A DNA stretch of 11,224 bases from Caldifarciminota bacterium. Lineage in GTDB: Bacteria; Hydrothermota; UBA3073; NMUJ01. Position numbers and translations under genes: made by a program. Where the stretch lies: positions 1-11,224 of the forward strand of contig JAGGUB010000001.1 in NCBI GenBank assembly GCA_021158725.1. The letters run 5' to 3'. Of this stretch, positions 6,892-11,224 are shown in pieces. Below the pieces are notes generated by a model, which was not told where the DNA came from, made no database searches, and was given only the letters and a program-made list of their open reading frames with translations. Each line of letters begins with the position of its first letter. Within the stretch, counting starts at the first letter, position 1.

Positions 6892-7950
6892 CTACCAAAG
6901 TAGGTGTATATTTCCGATGTGTACGTTTACGAGTCCAACCGATTTGGTCACCTCATACGCACGTAGGGCTAACTCACGTGGTGTTGTAGGTAAGTCATCC
7001 ATCTGGAACTGTGGATAGAATGCGAGCAACGAGTACGGTATACGTGGATCGATACCTGCGATGAATCGGGCTATCTGTTCGACTTCATGTTCGTCGATAT
7101 AACCAGGTACTAATAGTGTGCTTGCAACTACTGGTGGCGGTACTGGACGTTCGTTAAACCTCTCACCTATACGTTTGAAGTTATCCAGCGTACGGCGGTT
7201 GGATACACCACACAACGTGAGTGCAACCCTCTCATCGTATGCTTTGAGGTCGAACTTAATCGTACCACCGGATTCGAGTGCAAGTTCGAACGCCCGTTCA
7301 AGTAAGGATGGGTTGAGGTTACCGTTGGTCTCCCAACATACTCTTGTACCGTGCTTGATGGCAAGCTCTGACGTCTTTATGGAATGTATGAACTGAGGCC
7401 CGGGATCGCCACCAAAGTAACAGATACATGCGGTACGGGGGTCGACCTTTTGGGCCAGCTCCTCTGGCGTAATCGGTCGTGGATTACATACACGGAAGTG
7501 CCAGTTCTGGCAGAACAAACAATTAAACGAACATGCAGTGTAGAAGATGGCAAGATTTTTGTACCCATACTCAACACCGTTTGTACGTGAGTACTTGGGG
7601 TAACCACACCCCGTAGCGGCACAGGTGAATGCAGCTACACAGTTGGTGGGTAGCGGATCGTAGTACCATTCGAGTAGCCCATCACGTTTTTTTAATTTAC
7701 CTGATTCGACGTATTTCAACCCACAATACCCGATAGTCTTTATCTTACATTCGTTACCACATTCGGTACAGGGGTGCTGACCATCACGTGGCACCTCTGC
7801 GGGTAGGTTGAACTTCTCCCTCGCACGTCGGTGTACTGCCTTGACTAAGGGTTCGACTTCCTCCCACCTATCACGTATACAGTTGAGGCAGATACCTAAC
7901 CCATCCGATATGTAAATGGAAGATTTGCCACATACACGACATTTACCCAT
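6892..7950 (-). CDS. Radical SAM protein with N-terminal zinc-ribbon-like cysteines (PflA-like)
   Basis: The 352-aa protein carries the radical SAM [4Fe-4S] motif CSFNCLFC (C140, C144, C147), followed by QNW as in the pyruvate-formate-lyase-activase/AmmeMemoRadiSam group, a GGDPGPQ motif (180-186) likely serving SAM binding, and WETNG (206-210). The N-terminus adds a CxxC...CxxC pair (C4, C7, C21, C24), a second cysteine cluster (C61, C64, C68, C76) and further cysteines around C104-C115, which could bind zinc or extra Fe-S clusters. The exact substrate is not recognisable. No glycyl radical enzyme or AMMECR1/Memo gene is in the window. The ATG has no SD but has a -10 box six bases upstream. 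The nearest downstream gene is hisS, 39 bp away. Confidence 0.8.
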   Translation of the reverse strand: MGKCRVCGKSSIYISDGLGICLNCIRDRWEEVEPLVKAVHRRAREKFNLPAEVPRDGQHPCTECGNECKIKTIGYCGLKYVESGKLKKRDGLLEWYYDPLPTNCVAAFTCAATGCGYPKYSRTNGVEYGYKNLAIFYTACSFNCLFCQNWHFRVCNPRPITPEELAQKVDPRTACICYFGGDPGPQFIHSIKTSELAIKHGTRVCWETNGNLNPSLLERAFELALESGGTIKFDLKAYDERVALTLCGVSNRRTLDNFKRIGERFNERPVPPPVVASTLLVPGYIDEHEVEQIARFIAGIDPRIPYSLLAFYPQFQMDDLPTTPRELALRAYEVTKSVGLVNVHIGNIHLLW

Positions 7951-7956
7951 AACTGA

Positions 7957-7983
7957 ATATTAGATCGGATTGGTAATCGACAA
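7957..7983 (-). promoter_or_regulatory. Candidate leaderless promoter for the radical SAM gene
   Basis: On the minus strand TAATAT (7957-7962) lies exactly six bases before the ATG at 7948-7950, which places a standard +1 at or next to the start codon. The -35 region is weak (TTGTCG at 7978-7983, 15-bp spacer). There is no SD upstream of the ATG. Confidence 0.45.
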
Positions 7984-7990
7984 GCTACAA

Positions 7991-8014
7991 TAGATCATGT
8001 TGAATTTTGATCTA
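7991..8014. promoter_or_regulatory. Palindrome in the divergent promoter region (possible operator)
   Basis: TAGATCA (7991-7997) and TGATCTA (8008-8014) form a perfect 7-bp inverted repeat with a 10-bp spacer, centred about one helical turn apart. It lies between the two divergent promoters, upstream of the radical SAM -35 region and the RRM -35 box. It resembles a dimeric regulator site, but no regulator family is recognised. Confidence 0.35.
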
Positions 8015-8030
8015 CAGGTACAAATTAACT

Positions 8031-8048
8031 GAATTGTATTGACAATTC
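8031..8048. promoter_or_regulatory. Palindrome overlapping the RRM gene -35 box (candidate operator)
   Basis: GAATTGT (8031-8037) and ACAATTC (8042-8048) are perfect 7-bp arms with a 4-bp spacer, an 18-bp palindrome. It covers the TTGACA at 8039-8044. Occupancy would block the RRM promoter, so repression is the simple reading. It does not match CIRCE, NrdR or a canonical LexA box as I know them. Confidence 0.45.
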
Positions 8049-8067
8049 TCAATACCACCTATCTTAA
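8039..8067 (+). promoter_or_regulatory. Sigma70-type promoter of the RRM gene
   Basis: A consensus -35 TTGACA (8039-8044) is followed at 17 bp by TCTTAA (8062-8067), or at 15 bp by TATCTT (8060-8065). Either puts the start of transcription at about 8072-8074, which is the first base of the hairpin that follows. Confidence 0.55.
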
Positions 8068-8073
8068 AACGGC

Positions 8074-8096
8074 CTGGTGAGTCTACGACTCCCCAG
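8074..8096 (+). promoter_or_regulatory. 5'-UTR hairpin at the predicted 5' end of the RRM mRNA
   Basis: CTGGTGAGTC (8074-8083) pairs with GACTCCCCAG (8087-8096) across a 3-base loop; nine of ten positions are complementary, with one T-C mismatch. The hairpin sits between the promoter and the ribosome sites, so it would cap the transcript. It could protect the message from decay or serve as a binding site for autoregulation. It is not a terminator because no T-run follows. Confidence 0.6.
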
Positions 8097-8098
8097 CT

Positions 8099-8116
8099 AA
8101 AGGAGGTAAAGGAGGT
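8099..8116 (+). promoter_or_regulatory. Tandemly duplicated ribosome binding site of the RRM gene
   Basis: AAAGGAGGT occurs twice back to back (8099-8107 and 8108-8116). The proximal GGAGG is 5 nt from the ATG at 8121, which is near optimal; the distal one is 14 nt away. The duplication implies very strong ribosome recruitment or a standby site, and begins two bases after the 5'-UTR hairpin. Confidence 0.75.
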
Positions 8117-8120
8117 TATA

Positions 8121-8390
8121 ATGAATATCTACATAGGCAACCTTGCTCGTGAGGTTACAGAGGATGAGCTTCGTACATTGTTTGAGCCATTTGGTGAGGT
8201 CACGCGGGTGGTAATCATTAAGGATCGGTATAGTGGTGAATCACGTGGGTTTGGGTTCGTTGAGATGCCATCACGTGCAGCTGCCGAAAAAGCTATGAAG
8301 GAGCTCGATGGTAAGGAGTTCAGAGGTCGTAACCTTAGGGTGAACGAGGCACGTCCACGTACAGAGAGAAGGAAGCCACGTGGTTGGTGA
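8121..8390 (+). CDS. Small RRM-domain RNA-binding protein
   Basis: The 89-aa protein is a single RNA recognition motif with a short basic tail. RNP2 is IYIGNL (3-8) and RNP1 is RGFGFVEM (42-49); the aromatic RNA-stacking residues Y4, F44 and F46 are all present. The tail (about 78-89, RPRTERRKPRGW) is arginine/lysine rich. Proteins of this form in cyanobacteria and other bacteria act as RNA chaperones, often cold- or stress-induced; that role is by analogy. It is the only plus-strand gene here. It has its own strong promoter, a 5'-UTR hairpin and a duplicated SD, and its stop codon is one base from the convergent recG stop. Confidence 0.93.
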   Translation: MNIYIGNLAREVTEDELRTLFEPFGEVTRVVIIKDRYSGESRGFGFVEMPSRAAAEKAMKELDGKEFRGRNLRVNEARPRTERRKPRGW

Positions 8391-8391
8391 G

Positions 8392-10494
8392 CTATCCGGA
8401 ATCCAGTAGAAACTCTGACGGTGTGTAACGTTGTGCAAGTGTACGCTGAAGGATGTAATGCTGGGGTGAAGTAAGTAACGGATCTTCCTTCATAATATTA
8501 GAAATATACATGCGGATGCGATCCAATGTGTCGTTGATAGCCTTGAAGATGAGCCGCTCATCCTTGAACTGTCGTGTCAACAGTGAGACCAACCTCGTGT
8601 TCATCTTACCGTGCTGCTTCACCCCCAGTATCTCGCCAGGCCCACGTAGCTCAAGATCCTTTTCGGCGATCTTGAATCCATCAGTCTCCTTCTCAAGCCA
8701 TGACAGTCGTTCCTTGGCTTCCTCGCTTATGTGAGGTGACGATATGAGTAAGCAATATGCCTGTTTGGTGCTACGACATACGCGACCACGTAGCTGATGT
8801 AGCTGCGCAAGCCCAAACCTCTCCGCGTGCTCGATAAGTATCACCGTAGCGTTGGGTACATCTATACCTACCTCTATTACAGTGGTGGCCACCAGTGCCT
8901 GTAGTTTACCATCACGAAATGCATGCATTATGCGTTCCTTTTCTGCACCCGGTAACCTACCATGTATAAGCCCTAATGAATAGCCTGCAAGCATACCTTT
9001 CTGTAATTCTTCGAACATACTTGTGGCTGCACGTAGTTCAACCTTTTCGGACTCCTCCACGAGCGGGAACACCACATATGCTTGTGCACCCTTGTCGAGT
9101 TGCGCACGTAGAAACTGGTAGGCGGCTTCACGTTCGTGTGCCTTGTACCACTTGGTGATGATAGGTTTGCGACCAGGTGGCATCTCATCGATTATCGATA
9201 CATCCAGGTCACCATAAATTGTAAGCGTAAGCGTCCTCGGTATGGGGGTGGCAGTCATCACCAAAAAGTCAGGTCGCCTACCTTTACTACGTAAGCGTAC
9301 ACGTTGCATGACACCAAACCTATGTTGTTCATCGATAACCACGAAACCGAGTTTCTTGAATTTAACCTTCTCCTCGATGAGTGCGTGTGTACCGACTACA
9401 CATTTGATTTTACCTTCGGCAATCTCCTCATGTATACGTTTCTTATCTTTTGGACGTACACTACCTATGAGTAACGCAATGGGTATGTTGAGCTTCTCGA
9501 ACCACGGTTTGAGCGAAATATAATGCTGTTCAGCCAGTATCTCCGTGGGTGCCATGAATGCAGCTTGATAACCAGCTTCTATCGCCTTAAGTATAGCGAA
9601 TGTGGCGACTATGGTTTTACCTGAACCTACATCACCCTGTAGTAGGCGGTTCATGGCGTAGGGGCTTTCCATGTCACGGAATATCTCCCATAGTACCCTT
9701 ACCTGTGCCTTGGTGAGCTTGAACCCGGGGTTCTCGGCTTGCAGTAACTCCAGGAATTGACGTGAGAACCTACTACCTTTGGGGAATGCTATACCTTTGC
9801 GTCGATACGTTTGTTTGCGATATAATAGCAACAACTGTAGATAGAACAGCTCTTCGAAACTCAACCGGCGGCTGGCCTCACGTACGTATTCCATATCGGG
9901 TGGATAATGTAAGTACCAGAAGGCTTTATGACGTGGTAGGAAGTTTTCCTTTTTGACAATCTCCTCAGGTAGTATCTCCTCGCTTAGCTCCTCTTCGAGT
10001 TCCCTCAATGCAGCCAATGTTGCACGACGGACCATCGACTGGGTTAACCCAAGTGTCAACGGATAGATCGGTAGATATGGATACGGGAAATCGGGTGGGT
10101 TGAAATCTACGGATGGATGCATCATCTCGGGTTTGTTCATCCACAGCTTTATTTCGCCTTCGAAGCCTACCCATTTGTTCCATCTGAACCTATGTCTTGC
10201 ACGTGGTGAGTACTTGAAAAACCTAATGTCAAGGTTACCGGTACCGTCGGTAACCTTGACCACAAACATGTCACCTTTGGAGGAGGGTTCCACGCTCGTA
10301 GATAGCACACGTGCTATTATATACACGCGTTCGCCTACCTTTATATCTTTTATGCTGCGTGTGGGTACGTAATCCCTGGGTACAAGATATAGCAGATCTT
10401 CGATATTCTTAACCCCAAGCTTACCGAATAGCTCAGCAATCTTTGGGCCTACTCCTTTCAGATATTGTACTGAAGTGTCAAGCGTGTACCTCAT
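8392..10494 (-). CDS. recG: ATP-dependent DNA helicase RecG
   Basis: RecG remodels stalled replication forks and branched recombination intermediates. The 700-aa protein has the N-terminal segment YLKGVGPKIAELF (11-23), an OB-fold wedge domain at about 55-150, then superfamily 2 helicase motifs: Walker A GDVGSGKT (287-294), DEQH (388-391), TATPIPRT (414-421), HGRLP (511-515), TTVIEVGIDVP (537-547) and QLRGRV (567-572), and the RecG-typical LELRGPGEILGVKQHG (614-629). Length is normal for the family. The start overlaps the stop of the upstream DUF2851-type gene as ATGA and has no SD, so translation is probably coupled. It converges with the RRM gene. The coding sequence contains a perfect 13-bp inverted repeat. 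Confidence 0.97.
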   Translation of the reverse strand: MRYTLDTSVQYLKGVGPKIAELFGKLGVKNIEDLLYLVPRDYVPTRSIKDIKVGERVYIIARVLSTSVEPSSKGDMFVVKVTDGTGNLDIRFFKYSPRARHRFRWNKWVGFEGEIKLWMNKPEMMHPSVDFNPPDFPYPYLPIYPLTLGLTQSMVRRATLAALRELEEELSEEILPEEIVKKENFLPRHKAFWYLHYPPDMEYVREASRRLSFEELFYLQLLLLYRKQTYRRKGIAFPKGSRFSRQFLELLQAENPGFKLTKAQVRVLWEIFRDMESPYAMNRLLQGDVGSGKTIVATFAILKAIEAGYQAAFMAPTEILAEQHYISLKPWFEKLNIPIALLIGSVRPKDKKRIHEEIAEGKIKCVVGTHALIEEKVKFKKLGFVVIDEQHRFGVMQRVRLRSKGRRPDFLVMTATPIPRTLTLTIYGDLDVSIIDEMPPGRKPIITKWYKAHEREAAYQFLRAQLDKGAQAYVVFPLVEESEKVELRAATSMFEELQKGMLAGYSLGLIHGRLPGAEKERIMHAFRDGKLQALVATTVIEVGIDVPNATVILIEHAERFGLAQLHQLRGRVCRSTKQAYCLLISSPHISEEAKERLSWLEKETDGFKIAEKDLELRGPGEILGVKQHGKMNTRLVSLLTRQFKDERLIFKAINDTLDRIRMYISNIMKEDPLLTSPQHYILQRTLAQRYTPSEFLLDSG
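10228..10260. repeat. Perfect 13-bp inverted repeat inside recG
   Basis: GTCAAGGTTACCG (10228-10240) and CGGTAACCTTGAC (10248-10260) are exact reverse complements with a 7-base loop. In the recG mRNA this forms a strong hairpin over the codons for V79-D89 (KVTDGTGNL region), about 235 nt into the gene. Confidence 0.85.
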
Positions 10495-11224
10495 AGTACA
10501 CAGTGGTCACAATCCCCTACAGCACACCAGTTTTTGTATAGGTAGATCATGCCTTGGTTCTCCAACTCAAGTGTAGCATGGTAGCGCAGTTTATCGCTCA
10601 TGTAGCGTGTGATACGGTTGGACGGTAGCGGTGGATACGATTTCAACCTATCCAGCACATGATATCGGGTTTCATCGTCACACATATCGTAGTATACATA
10701 TAAGAAAGGTAGCAACACATTGAAGGTTATAATGTCGTACATGCCTTTACCCATGGAGTTGCGGACCAGCTGTTCGATGGCTTCCATTTCAACCGCTACG
10801 TTATCGAGTTGTGCACCTGTCTGGATGAGGAACTGTGCCATCCATTTTATTCGCTGTACTGGTGAATGGATTGGCCGTACCTTATAAAACTGCCAATCAT
10901 ACATCGACAACACCGGTAGCTCACGATACGAGTGCCATAGCTGTAGGTAGGTATCGTGACGATCGGAATGTTCCCAATGTATGAGGTTTGACTTACCCAA
11001 TAGGTATGCGGTAAGCCCATCGCTATCGTTAGTTTTTACAAATTTGCGTAGCTTGTCCAAAGTTACAGCAGTAGCTAAGGTACGGAAATTGATGCGATTC
11101 TTTTCATAACCAAGGGCTTCCATCATAAAGTAATATAGGGTGGAGAATGGATCCTCCTTATTCCAGCGTGCCTTTATCTGCATAATCTTAGTCTCAACCC
11201 TACGCATACCCAGCTGTTGAAGGA
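10491..11224 (-). CDS. DUF2851-family protein, 5' part beyond the window
   Basis: The frame stays open upstream of the ATG at 11207 to the window edge (codons for L-Q-Q-L-G precede it), so the gene probably starts outside and this is its C-terminal part. Counting from that methionine there are 238 residues. The pattern recalls the C-terminal half of DUF2851 proteins: an acidic/aromatic segment with GYEKNR (33-38), AYLLGKSNLI (67-76), W105...RPIHSPVQRI (111-120), and an ending with QGMIYLYKNWC and spaced cysteines (C228, C233, C236). DUF2851 has no established function; the cysteines could bind metal. It overlaps recG by ATGA, which suggests co-expression. Assignment rests on recalled family patterns, so it is moderately sure. 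Confidence 0.65.
   Translation of the reverse strand, partial: LQQLGMRRVETKIMQIKARWNKEDPFSTLYYFMMEALGYEKNRINFRTLATAVTLDKLRKFVKTNDSDGLTAYLLGKSNLIHWEHSDRHDTYLQLWHSYRELPVLSMYDWQFYKVRPIHSPVQRIKWMAQFLIQTGAQLDNVAVEMEAIEQLVRNSMGKGMYDIITFNVLLPFLYVYYDMCDDETRYHVLDRLKSYPPLPSNRITRYMSDKLRYHATLELENQGMIYLYKNWCAVGDCDHCVL

Noticed and set aside
8380..8400. Bidirectional terminator between the convergent RRM and recG genes
   Set aside because: The stop codons are one base apart; only a short CCACGTGG palindrome inside the RRM gene is nearby, with no T-run.
8651..8675. 8-bp inverted repeat TCAAGATC/GATCTTGA in recG
   Set aside because: It falls over the conserved FKIAEKDLEL codons, and repeats of this length are expected by chance.
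10921..10959. 9-bp inverted repeat with a 21-base loop in the DUF2851-type gene
   Set aside because: About one such long-loop repeat is expected by chance in 11 kb.

Overview
The window reads as a gene-dense stretch of a bacterial chromosome. RecG, a deo-type phosphorylase and aldolase, acetate kinase and clear Shine-Dalgarno (SD) sites all point to Bacteria. Two genes have an archaeal flavour: a HisRS whose motif 2 and 3 sequences resemble the archaeal/eukaryotic branch, and an endonuclease Q (EndoQ). Acetate kinase together with a DUF2851-type gene would fit an anaerobic, possibly thermophilic lineage such as Chloroflexota or a candidate phylum. That placement is inference and weak. No tRNA, rRNA, CRISPR array, transposase, integrase or intrinsic terminator was recognised.

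Layout. Almost everything is on the minus strand. From the right edge: a 5'-truncated DUF2851-family gene overlaps recG by ATGA. A small plus-strand RRM protein gene converges on recG with one base between the two stop codons. A 170-bp divergent intergenic region (7951-8120) follows, holding both promoters, two palindromes and a 5'-UTR hairpin. A tightly packed minus-strand run then continues to the left edge: radical SAM protein, hisS, EndoQ, a degenerate acetate kinase paralogue, acetate kinase, deoC and deoA. Junctions in this run are overlaps of 4-32 bp or gaps of 4-39 bp. An internal promoter is plausible in front of hisS.

How the genes could work together. DeoA-type phosphorolysis releases (deoxy)ribose-1-phosphate. 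After isomerisation by a mutase not in this window, DeoC splits deoxyribose-5-phosphate into glyceraldehyde-3-phosphate and acetaldehyde. Oxidation of acetaldehyde to acetyl-phosphate (enzymes also not here) would feed AckA, giving acetate and ATP. The left half therefore looks like a nucleoside-to-acetate salvage module next to a DNA repair nuclease for deaminated bases.

Most interesting points. (1) A second acetate kinase gene of identical length, directly upstream of and ATGA-coupled to the intact one, keeps the substrate-side catalytic residues but has lost the metal/nucleotide motifs. It looks like a pseudoenzyme partner. (2) The EndoQ ends in QLSLF, a textbook bacterial beta-clamp-binding motif. 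(3) The RRM gene has a predicted transcript that starts at a hairpin followed by an exact tandem duplication of its SD, with a palindrome over the -35 box. (4) hisS and the radical SAM gene appear to be leaderless. (5) A perfect 13-bp inverted repeat lies inside recG.
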